Shown here: positions 1-8,507 of the stretch, piece after piece
How the letters are laid out: each line of letters opens with the position of its first letter
How positions within the stretch are numbered: the stretch's first letter is position 1
Assembly: GCF_026627505.1 (NCBI RefSeq)
Contig: NZ_JAPNLK010000024.1
Location: 63,526 to 96,623 of the forward strand
Length of the DNA: 33,098 nucleotides
Direction: 5' to 3'
Source: Streptomyces sp. H27-H5
GTDB lineage: Bacteria; Actinomycetota; Actinomycetes; Streptomycetales; Streptomycetaceae
Translations under genes and position numbers: made by a program
The notes under the pieces: generated by a model
What the model was told of the DNA's origin: nothing
The model's input: only the letters and a program-made list of their open reading frames with translations
Databases searched by the model: none

Positions 1-2
1 CG

Positions 3-17
3 CCGGGGGTCCCCCGG
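3..17. terminator. GC-only palindrome after the DUF4191 gene
   Basis: A seven-base CCGGGGG arm is followed by one T and its perfect complement, about 60 bases beyond the stop of the leftward gene ending at 75. It could act as a transcription stop for that operon. The centre leaves almost no loop, so the folded stem would be shorter than the palindrome, and the window edge hides what lies beyond. Confidence 0.3.
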
Positions 18-74
18 GCGCGTCGGCGGGGGGCGCACCCCCGTCTCGTATACGAAAAGCAGGTCAGCGCATCA

Positions 75-773
75 TCAGCGCATCTTGCCGCCGCGCGGCA
101 TGCGCGTGCCCTTCGGCATGGGGCCCTTCGGGACCGGCATGTTGCTCATGAGGTCGCCCATGGCCCGGAGCTTGTCGTTCACCTGCGTGATCTGCGGGCC
201 GGCCAGCACGCGCGGCAGCTTGAGCAGCGTCGTACGCACCTTCTTGAGCGGGACCTCACCCTCGCCCGTGCCCACGATGAAGTCGTGCACCGGGACGTCG
301 GGCATGATCCGGGCCAGCTTCTTCTTCTCGGCGGCGAGCAGGACCTTGACCCGGTTCGGGTTGCCCTCCGCGATCAGGACGACGCCCGCCTTGCCGACGG
401 CCCGGTGGACGATGTCCTGGTTCCGGTTCATCGCGACGGCCGGGGTGGTGGTCCAACCCCGTCCCACGTTGTCCAGTACGGCCGCGGCCGCGCCCGGCTG
501 TCCCTCCATCTGCCCGAAGGCAGCCCGCTCGGCCCGTCGCCCGAAGACGATCGCCATCGCGAGGAACGCCACCAGGAAACCCAGGATGCCCAGGTAGACC
601 GGGTGCCCGATCAGGAAGCCGATCGCAAGAAAGACACCGAAGGTGACGATTCCCACGCCCGCGACGATCAGACCGACCTTCGGGTCGGCCTTGCGCGTCA
701 TCTTGTACGTCAGGGCGATCTGCTTCAGTCGCCCGGGGTTCGCAGCAGTCTCTGCGTTTGACTTCCTCGCCAT
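75..773 (-). CDS. DUF4191-type two-helix membrane protein
   Basis: A 232-residue protein of unknown function. After a basic N-terminus (about 1-31) come two hydrophobic helices, about 32-54 and 58-78, joined by a short turn. A soluble domain follows (about 95-205), and the C-terminus is rich in Pro, Lys, Arg and Gly, with repeats of the form PKGPMPKGTRMPRGG. The topology suggests a helical hairpin anchor with both soluble ends inside the cell. It matches the DUF4191 family, which I recall as typically found beside lipA in actinomycetes. The ATG at 773 lies 9 bases after the stop of the 65-residue gene, so the two are probably cotranscribed. No clear ribosome binding site precedes this ATG, which fits translational coupling. 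Its neighbours suggest a link to lipoate metabolism, but nothing in the sequence shows a mechanism. Confidence 0.85.
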   Translation of the reverse strand: MARKSNAETAANPGRLKQIALTYKMTRKADPKVGLIVAGVGIVTFGVFLAIGFLIGHPVYLGILGFLVAFLAMAIVFGRRAERAAFGQMEGQPGAAAAVLDNVGRGWTTTPAVAMNRNQDIVHRAVGKAGVVLIAEGNPNRVKVLLAAEKKKLARIMPDVPVHDFIVGTGEGEVPLKKVRTTLLKLPRVLAGPQITQVNDKLRAMGDLMSNMPVPKGPMPKGTRMPRGGKMR

Positions 774-782
774 AAGGCGAGT

Positions 783-980
783 TTACGTGGCCTGCGGACG
801 GCGGGTCGCCGCGGCCTCGAGTACGTGCTCGGTTTCGACCCGATCCTTGGCCCTGCGGCGGTCCTCCAGGACCGCGCTCCAGGCGTTGCGGCGGGCGCCG
901 CTCATGAGCAGCGACTCGATGCCCCGGAAGGCGTCTGTGAAGGACGGGATGGCGATGGCGCGTACGGGCGCGGCCTGCAT
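783..980 (-). CDS. Small conserved-type hypothetical protein, 65 aa
   Basis: A small protein beginning MQAAPVRAIAIPSF and ending in a charged, Arg- and Glu-rich helix. I do not recognise a domain, and there is no signal peptide or membrane segment. An in-frame codon would allow 37 more residues up to 1091. I prefer the ATG at 980 because AGAGGG lies 9 bases upstream of it and because the extra stretch looks like untranslated palindrome-rich DNA. The gene sits between lipA and the DUF4191 gene, 9 bases before the latter, on the same strand. The MSGARRNAWSAVLEDRRRAKDR stretch (residues 26 onward, shown in part) is predicted helical and may mediate contacts. Function unknown. Confidence 0.7.
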   Translation of the reverse strand: MQAAPVRAIAIPSFTDAFRGIESLLMSGARRNAWSAVLEDRRRAKDRVETEHVLEAAATRRPQAT

Positions 981-1094
981 GATGTCGATCCCTCTCACGG
1001 TGCTCACGACGGCTGGGGAGTGAAGCGGTGGTACGTGGAGCGAAGCGGTGGTGCGCGCTGCGTGATGTGCGGTGCGTGCCGCAATCGTCACTGA

Positions 1095-1125
1095 CTGGTG
1101 TTACCAGGGCGTGACCGGTCGGTCA
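1095..1125. promoter_or_regulatory. Two adjacent palindromes upstream of the 65-aa gene
   Basis: CTGGT-GTT-ACCAG (1095-1107) is followed closely by TGACCG-GT-CGGTCA (1112-1125). Both are perfect inverted repeats of the size bound by TetR-type dimers. They lie 115 to 145 bases upstream of the start at 980 and may be operator sites. No regulator can be assigned. Confidence 0.4.
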
Positions 1126-1157
1126 AATGCGATGAACATGTTGGGCGCGAAAACACT

Positions 1158-1204
1158 GACGCGGCCCACCCGACTCATCCTGGAATGAGCCTAGGGGCCG
1201 CGTC
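1158..1204 (-). terminator. Nested hairpin downstream of lipA
   Basis: The outer arms GACGCGGCCC (1158-1167) and GGGCCGCGTC (1195-1204) are perfect complements. Inside them CTCAT (1174-1178) pairs with ATGAG (1185-1189) about the same centre. The structure lies some 50 bases past the lipA stop and suits a factor-independent terminator without a U-run, as is common in Streptomyces. It could also act as an attenuator before the 65-aa gene. Confidence 0.55.
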
Positions 1205-1213
1205 GGCGCGGTG

Positions 1214-1227
1214 TTACTGTTCAGTAA
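1214..1227. promoter_or_regulatory. 14-bp perfect palindrome between lipA and the 65-aa gene
   Basis: TTACTG, two central T bases, then CAGTAA. This AT-richer palindrome stands out against its GC-rich surroundings and has the 6-2-6 form typical of TetR/FadR-class operators. It lies 30 bases past the lipA stop. Which promoter it would control is unclear. Confidence 0.4.
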
Positions 1228-1256
1228 GGTTTTGTGCGGGACTTCACACGGCCGCG

Positions 1257-2204
1257 TCAGACGGTGGCGCGCTTCTGCATCGCCTGCTGGTAGAGGCGCC
1301 CGGCGCGGTACGAGGAGCGCACCAGCGGACCGGACATCACACCGGAGAAACCGATCTCCTCGGCCTCCTTCGCCAGCTCGACGAACTCGGCCGGCTTGAC
1401 CCACCGCTCGACGGGGTGGTGCCGCGGCGAGGGACGCAGGTACTGGGTGATGGTGATGAGCTCGCAGCCGGCCTCGTGCAGGTCCTTGAGGGCCTGCGTG
1501 ACCTCCTCGCGCTCCTCGCCCATGCCGAGGATCAGGTTCGACTTCGTGATCAGGCCGTAGGCGCGCGCCTTGGTGATCACGTCGAGGGAGCGCTCGTAGC
1601 GGAAGCCGGGGCGGATCCGCTTGAAGATCCGGGGGACCGTCTCGACGTTGTGCGCGAAGACCTCGGGGCGGGAGGCGAAGACCTCCTCCAGGAGTTCCGG
1701 CACCGCGTTGAAGTCGGGGGCCAACAGCTCGACCTTGGTGTGGCCGGTCTCACGGCCCGCCGTCTGCTGGTGGATCTGGCGGACGGTCTCCGCGTACAGC
1801 CAGGCGCCGCCGTCGGGCAGGTCGTCGCGGGCCACGCCGGTGATCGTCGCGTAGTTCAGGTCCATGGTGACCACGGACTCGCCGACACGACGCGGCTCGT
1901 CCCGGTCGAGGGCCTCGGGCTTGCCCGTGTCGATCTGGCAGAAGTCACAGCGCCGGGTGCACTGGTCGCCACCGATGAGGAAGGTGGCCTCGCGGTCTTC
2001 CCAGCATTCGTAGATGTTCGGACAGCCGGCTTCCTGGCACACCGTGTGCAGTCCTTCGCCCTTCACCAGGGCCTGCATCTTGGTGTACTCGGGGCCCATC
2101 TTCGCCCGCGTCTTGATCCACTCGGGCTTGCGCTCGATGGGGGTCTGGGCGTTGCGGACTTCGAGGCGCAGCATCTTGCGTCCGTCGGGTGCGACTGCGG
2201 ACAC
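1257..2204 (-). CDS. lipA: Lipoyl synthase LipA
   Basis: A radical-SAM enzyme that inserts two sulfur atoms into octanoyl groups on lipoyl domains of 2-oxoacid dehydrogenases and the glycine cleavage H protein. Both iron-sulfur clusters can be read from the sequence. Cys56, Cys61 and Cys67 form the auxiliary cluster, and the CxxxCxxC motif at Cys82, Cys86 and Cys89 binds the SAM cluster. The C-terminal RSSYR supplies the serine ligand of the auxiliary cluster. An open frame runs on to 2303, but GTG at 2204 is preceded by AGGGAG at 6 bases and gives the usual N-terminus ([14 protein letters not shown]) and 315 residues. It follows lipB by 110 bases on the same strand, and together they form the endogenous lipoate pathway. 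Confidence 0.97.
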   Translation of the reverse strand: MSAVAPDGRKMLRLEVRNAQTPIERKPEWIKTRAKMGPEYTKMQALVKGEGLHTVCQEAGCPNIYECWEDREATFLIGGDQCTRRCDFCQIDTGKPEALDRDEPRRVGESVVTMDLNYATITGVARDDLPDGGAWLYAETVRQIHQQTAGRETGHTKVELLAPDFNAVPELLEEVFASRPEVFAHNVETVPRIFKRIRPGFRYERSLDVITKARAYGLITKSNLILGMGEEREEVTQALKDLHEAGCELITITQYLRPSPRHHPVERWVKPAEFVELAKEAEEIGFSGVMSGPLVRSSYRAGRLYQQAMQKRATV

Positions 2205-2314
2205 GACCGGCTCCCTGTGACTTCGATTCTTCGGCGCCCACCAGGGTACGCCCGTAATTTCATACGTTCTTACGTCCGCCAACCTGGGGGCGGCCGGACG
2301 CATTCCCCGGGCCC

Positions 2315-3112
2315 TCAGCCGGCGACGGGCTCGATCTCCCGCGGCCGGAGGTCCGCCTGCTCCAGGACGTCCTTGAGGTGCCGCTCGATCACGGGCACGA
2401 CCTGGGCGATGGTGATCTCCCGGCCCAGTTCGTACGAGAGCGAGGTCACACCGGCGTCCCGGATGCCGCAGGGGACGATCCGGTCGAACCAGGTGTTGTC
2501 CGGATTCACGTTGATCGCGAACCCGTGCATGGTGACGCCCTTGGCGACCCGGATGCCGATGGCGGCGAGCTTGCGGTCCTCGCGGCGCTGGCCCGCGTTG
2601 GACGGGGCGTACTCGGGGCCGTTCAGCCGGGCGTCGAACTCGTCGTCGTGCATCCGGGGGTCGAGGTCCAGCGAGAGTCCGCCGATGCTCGGCCGGTCCT
2701 CGACGGGGTCGCCGAGCACCCAGACACCGCTGCGCCCCTCGATCCGGGTGGTCTCCAGCCCGAACTCGGCGGCGGTCCTGATCAGCGCGTCCTCCAGCCG
2801 GCGGACGTGGGCGACCACGTCCACGGGACGCGGCAGCTTCATGATCGGGTAGCCGACGAGCTGACCCGGGCCGTGCCAGGTGATCTTTCCGCCCCGGTCC
2901 ACGTCCACGACCGGCGTGCCGTCCAGCGGCCGCTCGTTGTCGGCGGTGCGCCGGCCGGCCGTGTAGACGGGCCGGTGCTCCAGCAGCAGGCAGGTGTCCT
3001 CGATCTCGTCCGCGAAGCGGGCGGCGTGCACCCGGCGCTGCTCGTCCCAGGCCTCGGTGTACTCGACGAATTCCGGCCCGAAGCCCAGATGGACAAACCG
3101 AAGCTCAGTCAC
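2315..3112 (-). CDS. lipB: Octanoyltransferase LipB
   Basis: Transfers octanoyl groups from acyl carrier protein to the lysine of lipoyl domains, the step before LipA. The family signature [12 protein letters not shown] is at residues 73-84. The catalytic pair is the Cys in [14 protein letters not shown] (about residue 215) and the Lys in [13 protein letters not shown] (about residue 189). Start chosen at GTG 3112, which has GAGGAG about 9 bases upstream. The 265-residue length is typical of actinomycete LipB. It lies upstream of lipA on the same strand and cytosolic function is expected. Confidence 0.97.
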   Translation of the reverse strand: MTELRFVHLGFGPEFVEYTEAWDEQRRVHAARFADEIEDTCLLLEHRPVYTAGRRTADNERPLDGTPVVDVDRGGKITWHGPGQLVGYPIMKLPRPVDVVAHVRRLEDALIRTAAEFGLETTRIEGRSGVWVLGDPVEDRPSIGGLSLDLDPRMHDDEFDARLNGPEYAPSNAGQRREDRKLAAIGIRVAKGVTMHGFAINVNPDNTWFDRIVPCGIRDAGVTSLSYELGREITIAQVVPVIERHLKDVLEQADLRPREIEPVAG

Positions 3113-3188
3113 CGCAGCGCCTCCTCGTTGAACCTGCTGTGTGCACGCATCGCACCAGCCAAGGGTACGGCCGGCCGAATGCGGCCCC

Positions 3189-3467
3189 TCAGGGCCCCGG
3201 TCGCCGCTTCCGCCGCTGCCGGTTCCCGGCGGGTCGGTCGGGGTCCTCGTCCGCCCTCGGCAGGCGCCGATGGCCCTCCGAGTGGTCGTTGACCCAGCCG
3301 CACACCCCGCACGCGTACCGCCCGTCCAGCCCCGCGATGTGCGTGCCGCAGCGTCGGCATTCCGCCTCCGTCAGCTCGGGCGCGGGAAGCGGAGCGATGG
3401 ACTCCGGGTGGTCGTCGGGACGGCGGTGATCGTCGGGGCGGTGCGCCCCGGTGGGCCGGCGGGTCAT
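3189..3467 (-). CDS. Small zinc-ribbon-like protein, 92 aa
   Basis: A hydrophilic protein with an Arg/His/Asp/Pro-rich N-terminus and one probable zinc ribbon. CRRCG and, 14 residues later, CGVCGW form a CxxC...CxxC knuckle, followed by a basic, Pro-rich tail ending in [10 protein letters not shown]. No enzyme motif is visible. It may bind nucleic acid or protein, but this is only inferred from its charge and zinc cluster. The frame stays open to 3620. I prefer ATG 3467 because a -10-like TAGGCT (complement of 3475-3480) ends 7 bases before it, which would give a leaderless message. The longer version would overlap the divergent regulator promoter. It lies 76 bases upstream of lipB on the same strand. 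Confidence 0.6.
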   Translation of the reverse strand: MTRRPTGAHRPDDHRRPDDHPESIAPLPAPELTEAECRRCGTHIAGLDGRYACGVCGWVNDHSEGHRRLPRADEDPDRPAGNRQRRKRRPGP

Positions 3468-3640
3468 GAGCGGCAGCCTATGCGGGCGGAGGGGGCCAAT
3501 CCGTAAAGGGTCCCGCCGGTTCTGCACACGATCGGATGAATGTGGGACAGAGGGGGCGGTGCGGGCGAAGTTCGCCGCTACATTCACGCCGTTCACAGGG
3601 CCGGGACTCCGGTCTTTCACGTCAGGAAACCGTGGAGCCG

Positions 3641-5080
3641 ATGACGGAACGACCAGCCCAGCGCGTCCCCAACCGGCAGCTCTCGGCCCTGATCGCGGAA
3701 GCCGGGTTCTCCAACGCCGGTCTCGCCCGCCGCGTCGACCAGCTCGGCCTGGAGCACGGTCTCGATCTGCGGTACGACAAGACGTCCGTGACCCGGTGGC
3801 TGCGCGGCCAACAACCGCGCGGAACGACCCCCGCGCTGATCGCGGAGGTCTTCACCCGACGCCTCGGGCGGCGGCTGTCGGCGCAGGACCTGGGGCTCGA
3901 CGCGTGCGCGCCCGTCTACGCGGGGCTGGAGTTCGCGGCCACCCCCGAGGAGGCCGTGGACATCGCGAGCGGGCTGTGGCGCAAGGACTCCGGCTCGCAC
4001 GCCGAGCTGCGGAAGATCGCCTTCACCCCGGCCGGTCTGGTGGTGCCCAGCCGGGACTGGCTGATCGGCCGCGCCGACGAGCGGGTCGGGCGGGGCGCGG
4101 AGCCCGCGGGCTCCCGGGTCCCGCCGCAGGGCCGGACCGCGATGCCGCGCCAGCGGCAGATCGACCGGGGGCCGGGCCAGCGGGTGACGGGCGGGGACAT
4201 CGCGGCGCTGCGGTCGGTGGGCGACCTGTTCCGGACCCTGGACGACACCTACGGCGGCGGGCACGCCCGGCAGGCGCTGGTGCGGTACCTGGAGCACGAG
4301 GCGGAGCCGATGCTCCGGGGCACCTACGGCGAGAGCACCGGGCGCAGGCTGTTCGCGGCCGCCGCCGACCTGACCCGGCTCGCGGGCTGGACCTCGTACG
4401 ACATCGCCGCGCACGGGCTGGCCCAGCGGTACTTCGTGCAGGCGCTGCGGCTCGCGCAGGCCGCGGCGGACCGGCCGTACGGGTCGTACGTGCTGGTCAC
4501 GATGAGCCGACAGGCCGTCTACCTCGGGCACGGGCGGGAGGCGGTGCAGCTCGCCCGGGTCGCCCAGCAGGGCGTGGGCTCCGGCCCGCCGCCGGTGGTG
4601 CAGGCGTTGCTGCACTCGGCGGAGGCGCGGGGGCACGCGGTGCTGGGCGAGGTGCGGGCCTCGACGGCGTCGCTGGTGCGGGCGGAGCGGGCGCTCGGCG
4701 CCGCCCGGCCGGGGGACGACGTGCCGCACTGGGCCCGCTTCTACGACGAGGCGCAGTTGGCGGACGAGTTCGGCCACTGCCACCGGGACCTCCAGCAGTA
4801 CCGGGCCTCGGCGCAGCACGCGGAGCGCTCGCTCCAGTTGCGGGCGCCCGGCCACGCGCGCTCGCGGCTGTTCTGCAAGGTGGTGCTGGCCACGGCCCGC
4901 CTCGGGCTCGGCGAGCTGGACCAGGCGTGCGCGCTGGGCGCGGAGGCGGCGCAGCAGGCGATGGAGATGCGGTCGGCGCGCGCGGTGGAGTACGTACGGG
5001 ACTTCGAGCGGCGGCTGGAGCCGTACCGGGAGGCCTCGGCGGTGCGGACCTACCGGGACCGGGTCGCCGCACTGGCCTGA
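3641..5080 (+). CDS. Helix-turn-helix regulator with helical-repeat C-terminus (NsdA-like architecture)
   Basis: A 479-residue putative regulator. Residues about 8-70 resemble an XRE-like DNA-binding region (LSALIAEAGFSNAGLARRVD, then TSVTRWLRGQQPRGTTPALI), in which the SVTRWLRGQ helix is the likely recognition helix. From about residue 185 on, the protein is a run of Ala/Leu/Arg-rich helical pairs, such as ALVRYLEHEAEPMLRG and ALRLAQAAADRPYGSYVL, consistent with TPR-type repeats. This layout is the one seen in Streptomyces developmental and antibiotic regulators such as NsdA. The specific target is unknown. ATG 3641 has GGAG only 3 bases upstream. GTG 3632, preceded by AGGAA, is an alternative that adds three residues. 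It is transcribed away from the lipB cluster and ends at a strong shared hairpin. Confidence 0.75.
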   Translation: MTERPAQRVPNRQLSALIAEAGFSNAGLARRVDQLGLEHGLDLRYDKTSVTRWLRGQQPRGTTPALIAEVFTRRLGRRLSAQDLGLDACAPVYAGLEFAATPEEAVDIASGLWRKDSGSHAELRKIAFTPAGLVVPSRDWLIGRADERVGRGAEPAGSRVPPQGRTAMPRQRQIDRGPGQRVTGGDIAALRSVGDLFRTLDDTYGGGHARQALVRYLEHEAEPMLRGTYGESTGRRLFAAAADLTRLAGWTSYDIAAHGLAQRYFVQALRLAQAAADRPYGSYVLVTMSRQAVYLGHGREAVQLARVAQQGVGSGPPPVVQALLHSAEARGHAVLGEVRASTASLVRAERALGAARPGDDVPHWARFYDEAQLADEFGHCHRDLQQYRASAQHAERSLQLRAPGHARSRLFCKVVLATARLGLGELDQACALGAEAAQQAMEMRSARAVEYVRDFERRLEPYREASAVRTYRDRVAALA

Positions 5081-5084
5081 GCCG

Positions 5085-5149
5085 GGGCCTTCCCCGCCCG
5101 GGCTCCCGCACCGGGGCCGGCCGCGCCCGGGCCCGCGCGGGGAAGGCCC
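5085..5149. terminator. Bidirectional terminator between convergent genes
   Basis: A perfect 13-base arm (GGGCCTTCCCCGC at 5085-5097) is repeated in inverted form at 5137-5149, with a GC-rich loop of 39 bases that can fold further. It starts five bases after the regulator stop and lies before the stop of the convergent FAD gene at 5246, so it can serve both. Confidence 0.75.
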
Positions 5150-5245
5150 GGCCCCGGGATCGGGATCGGGCCTCCACCCGGGACGCGCGGCCGGACGGGA
5201 CGCGACCTGCCCGGACACGACCGGACGCGGCGGGGCGGGGCCGGC

Positions 5246-6508
5246 TCAGGCCGCCACCGGAACGGATCGTTCGGGGGCGGCCGGCACCGGGATGCCGAAG
5301 TCGCGCAGCACGGCCGTGCTCGCGCGCCGGGCGGAGCTCAGGGCCCCCTGGACGGTGTTGGAGTCCCGGTGGTCGCCGCACACGTACAGCCCCGCCACGA
5401 CCCGTACCGGGCGCCGCAGGTCGTGCGGCGGGGGCATGGCCGGGACGGCCTCCGGGGTGTGGTGGACGGCGAGCAGGTCCCAGTCCCGGGTGGAGGTCTC
5501 GTAGAGCCGGGCGAGGCGGGACGCGACCGTGCGGGTGGGCGGCGGCGGTCCGTGCACGGTGGTGGTGACCAGGCTCCGTCCGGCGGGGGCCCGCGTCGGG
5601 TCGACCGCGCTCATCACGGTGGTGTGGGCGAGCGGCCACCTCGGGTCGGCGTCCAGGAGCAGGGAACCGTCCCACGGCAGCGGGCCGACGGTGGCGTGGT
5701 GGATGACGGTGACCTCGTGGAAGTTCGGCACCCGCAGCCCCGGCAGCAGGTCGGCGGCGGCCCGGGCCCCGGTGGCGAGCACGACGGAACGGCAGCTGAA
5801 GTCGCCGTGCCCCTCGGTGGTGACGAGGTTCGTCGCCACCGTGCGAACCCGTACCCCGGTCCGTACGGTGCCGGGTGGCAGGGCGGCGGCGAGCAGGTCG
5901 GGCAGGCGCGCGGCGCCGCCCTCGGGCACGGCGAGCCGGCCTCGGGCGAATCCGCGCAGGGCCAGGTCGGCGACCCGGCTGGAGGTGGTGAGTCCGGGGT
6001 CCCGGAGCAGGGTGGCGAGCAGGGGGCGCAGTACGCCGTTGACCGTGCGCGGCGGCAGTCCGCGGGTGCGCAGGGCGGCGCTCGCGGTGCGTTCGGGCCG
6101 GGCGAGCAGGCGCTCCACGGGCAGGGCCGCGAGCCGGCCGAGCGCGGCGCTGAGCCGGGCCTGGTCGAGGGAGCCGCCGGCCAGGGCGCGGGCGGGGGTG
6201 AGGGCCCCGGCGCGCTGCTGTTTGCCGTCGGCTCCCCGGATGAGGACCCCGGGCGCGAAGGGGCGCAGGACGAGCGCCTCCAGGCCCGGGGTGCGGGACG
6301 GTTCGGTGTACGAGGTGTTGAGGAGCTGGCCGGTCCGGTCGAGCCGGAAACCGTCGACCGACTCGGTGGCCATCCGCCCGCCGGGATCGTCCGCGGCCTC
6401 CAGGACGGTGACCGTGACCCCCGCTGCGATCAGATGGTGTGCCGCCGCGAGTCCTGAGACTCCGGCTCCCACGATGACGACGTCTGCATGGTGTGCGCTG
6501 CTGAGCAC
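5246..6508 (-). CDS. FAD-dependent amine-oxidase/protoporphyrinogen-oxidase-like oxidoreductase
   Basis: A 420-residue flavoprotein. The N-terminal dinucleotide fold VVIVGAGVSGLAAAHHL is followed by VTVLEAADDPGGRM, with the Glu that holds the FAD ribose and the GGR motif of the phytoene desaturase/amine oxidase superfamily. The C-terminus has the second FAD motif, GLYVCGDHRDSNTVQGAL. The substrate cannot be told. Relatives act on polyenes, amines or porphyrinogens. GTG 6508 is preceded by a GGAG about 6 bases upstream (complement strand); longer in-frame ORFs have no such site. There is no signal peptide. The gene lies downstream of the TIGR01777-type gene on the same strand but 233 bases away, with its own regulatory region, so it is probably transcribed separately. 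Confidence 0.85.
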   Translation of the reverse strand: MLSSAHHADVVIVGAGVSGLAAAHHLIAAGVTVTVLEAADDPGGRMATESVDGFRLDRTGQLLNTSYTEPSRTPGLEALVLRPFAPGVLIRGADGKQQRAGALTPARALAGGSLDQARLSAALGRLAALPVERLLARPERTASAALRTRGLPPRTVNGVLRPLLATLLRDPGLTTSSRVADLALRGFARGRLAVPEGGAARLPDLLAAALPPGTVRTGVRVRTVATNLVTTEGHGDFSCRSVVLATGARAAADLLPGLRVPNFHEVTVIHHATVGPLPWDGSLLLDADPRWPLAHTTVMSAVDPTRAPAGRSLVTTTVHGPPPPTRTVASRLARLYETSTRDWDLLAVHHTPEAVPAMPPPHDLRRPVRVVAGLYVCGDHRDSNTVQGALSSARRASTAVLRDFGIPVPAAPERSVPVAA

Positions 6509-6606
6509 GTGCCCCTCCCCGAGGTCGGCGCGGCTGTGTGGGGTTCCTCCTTCCCCCAACGGACTCCGGGAGAACCCGAGTCCGGTGCGGTATTGCGCAC
6601 AACTCC

Positions 6607-6645
6607 GGTCGCACAGCGGTCGCATTCGGGTCACAAACGGTCGCA
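6607..6645 (-). promoter_or_regulatory. Four phased heptamer repeats upstream of the FAD oxidoreductase
   Basis: Read on the gene strand as TGYGACC; on the + strand GGTCGCA at 6607, GGTCGCA at 6618, GGTCACA at 6629 and GGTCGCA at 6639. Start-to-start distances of 11, 11 and 10 place all copies on one helix face, 100 to 137 bases upstream of the start codon. Tandem phased heptamers are the binding pattern of SARP-type activators and some MerR/BldC-type proteins. The responsible protein is not identifiable here. Confidence 0.6.
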
Positions 6646-6741
6646 CGTGAGCGAACGGTGCTCCCCCGGGCCGCCGGTCGCCCAGCCGGCGGCAGGGGCC
6701 GGCCGGGCGCCGCGGGCCAGGCGCCACTTCGACGACAGGGC

Positions 6742-7632
6742 CTAGGCCAGTGCGGCCCTGATCGACTCGTCGATCCCCGGGTACCGGAAGACGAAGCCGG
6801 ACTCCAGCAGCTTCGTGGGACGCACCCGCTGGCTTCCCAGCACGTCCTCGGCGAACTCGCCGAGGACCACGCGCATGACGGGCGCCGGCACGGCGCACAC
6901 CGTCGGGCGGTGCAGCACCCGCCCCATCGCCGCTGTGACCTCGCGGTTGGTCCGCGCCTCGGGTGCCGTCAGGTTCACCGGACCGGACAGCCCGGACGCG
7001 GTGACGAGGTGGCGCAGGGCGGCGACCTCGTCGTGCATCGAGATGTGCGACCAGTACTGGCGGCCGTTGCCCAACCGCCCGCCGACGCCGGCCCGGAAGA
7101 CGGGGAACAGCCGGCCCCACGCACCGCCGTCGGCGGCGACGACCAGGCCCGTGCGGGCGAAGACGGTACGGATCCCGGCCTCGCGGGCCGGTGCGGCGGC
7201 CGCCTCCCACTCGACGCAGACGGAGGGCAGGAAGCCCTCCCCCGCCGGCGCGTCCTCGTCGACGAGGCGGTCGCCGGTGTCGCCGTAGTAGCCGACGGCG
7301 CTGCCGCAGACGAGGACCGGCGGCGGCTCGGCCATGTCCGCCAGGGCCCGGGCGATGGCGGCGGTGCCGAGGACGCGGCTGTCGCGGATCTCCTTCTTGT
7401 ACGCGGCCGTCCAGCGGTGGTCGCCGACCCCGGCCCCGGCCAGGTGGAGGACGGCGCCGCAGCCGACCAGTCCGGCGGGGTCCACGTACCCGCGCCGCGG
7501 GTCCCAGGTCGCCTCGTCCGGGGCGGCGGCGGGGCGGCGCACGAAGCGCACCACCTCGTGGCCGTCCGCCTGGAGGGACCGTACGAGGACCTTGCCGATG
7601 AGGCCGGATGCTCCGGTGACCGCGATGCGCAT
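6742..7632 (-). CDS. NAD(P)-binding epimerase-like protein, TIGR01777/DUF1731 type
   Basis: A 296-residue short-chain-dehydrogenase-fold protein. The nucleotide-binding loop TGASGLIG is at residues 6-13. The motifs LHLAGAGVG, SAVGYYGDTGD, the WS-HISMHDEVAAL segment and the C-terminal DUF1731-like region (LGEFAEDVLGSQRVRPTKLLESGFVF, cited in part) identify the TIGR01777 family (animal SDR39U1, bacterial YfcH). The reaction is not established for the family. ATG 7632 opens directly with the Rossmann strand, so the start is reliable. It is cytosolic. It lies upstream of the FAD gene, on the same strand, but a large gap with phased repeats separates them. Confidence 0.92.
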   Translation of the reverse strand: MRIAVTGASGLIGKVLVRSLQADGHEVVRFVRRPAAAPDEATWDPRRGYVDPAGLVGCGAVLHLAGAGVGDHRWTAAYKKEIRDSRVLGTAAIARALADMAEPPPVLVCGSAVGYYGDTGDRLVDEDAPAGEGFLPSVCVEWEAAAAPAREAGIRTVFARTGLVVAADGGAWGRLFPVFRAGVGGRLGNGRQYWSHISMHDEVAALRHLVTASGLSGPVNLTAPEARTNREVTAAMGRVLHRPTVCAVPAPVMRVVLGEFAEDVLGSQRVRPTKLLESGFVFRYPGIDESIRAALA

Positions 7633-7732
7633 GGCGCCAGTCTGCCCGAATGTCGCGCCCGCGCACGGGCGGCCCGGGGCGTGGCGCCCGTGGATCCACC
7701 GGGCGGGCCGGGCGCGGCGGTCCCGGGGCGGG

Positions 7733-8431
7733 TCAGGTGCCGCCGATCCAGGTGCCCACGGCGTAGGTGACGGCCATCGCGACCGCGCCGCCCGCCACGT
7801 TCCGCAGCACCGCCCGCGCCGCGGGGGCGCCGCCCAGACGGGCGCTGACCAGCCCGCACAGGGTCAGCGCCGCCAGCACGGCCGCCACCGTCACCGGCAC
7901 CCGTCCCGACGGCTGGGGCAGGACGATCGCCAGGAGCGGGAGCAGCGCCCCCACCGTGAAGGAGAGCAGGCTCGCGAGGGCCGCGTGCCAGGGGTTCACC
8001 AGCTCGTCCGGGTTGATCCCCAGTTCCACCTGGGCGTGGGCCCGCAGGGCGTCGCGTTCCGTCAGCTGTTCGGCGGCCTCCCGGGCGAGTTCCCGGCTCA
8101 GGCCGCGCGCCGCCAGCATGTCCGTCAGCTCGGCGAGCTCCTCCTCCGGCTCGTCCGCCAGCTCCCGTCGCTCCACGGCCAGGGCGGCGCGTTCCGAGTC
8201 CCGCTGCGAGCTGACCGACACGTACTCCCCCGCCGCCATCGACAACGCCCCCGCCAGCAGCCCGGCCACCCCCGCCGTCAGGATCGCCGTGCGCGAGGTC
8301 GTCGCCCCGGCGACGCCCACCACCAGGCCCGCCGTGGAGATGATCCCGTCGTTGGCGCCCAGCACGCCGGCCCGGAGCCAGTTGAGCCGGGTGCTGATCT
8401 CCGCGCTGCGCGCGCCCGCCGATTCGGTCAC
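7733..8431 (-). CDS. VIT1/CCC1 family membrane transporter
   Basis: A 232-residue integral membrane protein of the vacuolar iron transporter family, which moves iron or manganese across membranes. The first helix carries the family signature GANDGIISTAGLVVGVAGA, followed by the second helix (ILTAGVAGLLAGALSMAAGE) and the YVSVSSQRDSE motif. A charged central region rich in Glu (about residues 75-140) is the family's metal-binding cytoplasmic insertion. Three more helices complete the fold. The bacterial member's direction and metal are inferred from the family. GTG 8431 and GTG 8467 are both possible and neither has a good ribosome site. The first is nearer the conserved region. It is divergent from the PP2C-type gene, with 76 bases between the starts. 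Confidence 0.88.
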   Translation of the reverse strand: MTESAGARSAEISTRLNWLRAGVLGANDGIISTAGLVVGVAGATTSRTAILTAGVAGLLAGALSMAAGEYVSVSSQRDSERAALAVERRELADEPEEELAELTDMLAARGLSRELAREAAEQLTERDALRAHAQVELGINPDELVNPWHAALASLLSFTVGALLPLLAIVLPQPSGRVPVTVAAVLAALTLCGLVSARLGGAPAARAVLRNVAGGAVAMAVTYAVGTWIGGT

Positions 8432-8507
8432 CGCACCACTGTCGCGGGGCGCACCGCACGGGGCCACCCGGGGTGCGCCCCCGGCCCCCCGGGATCAGGG
8501 TGGAGGA

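Noticed and set aside
981..1091. 37-residue extension of the 65-aa gene
   Set aside because: The ribosome site at 980 is good, and the extension has poor coding character.
2205..2303. Longer lipA start
   Set aside because: The extension is not found in LipA, and GTG 2204 has a good ribosome site.
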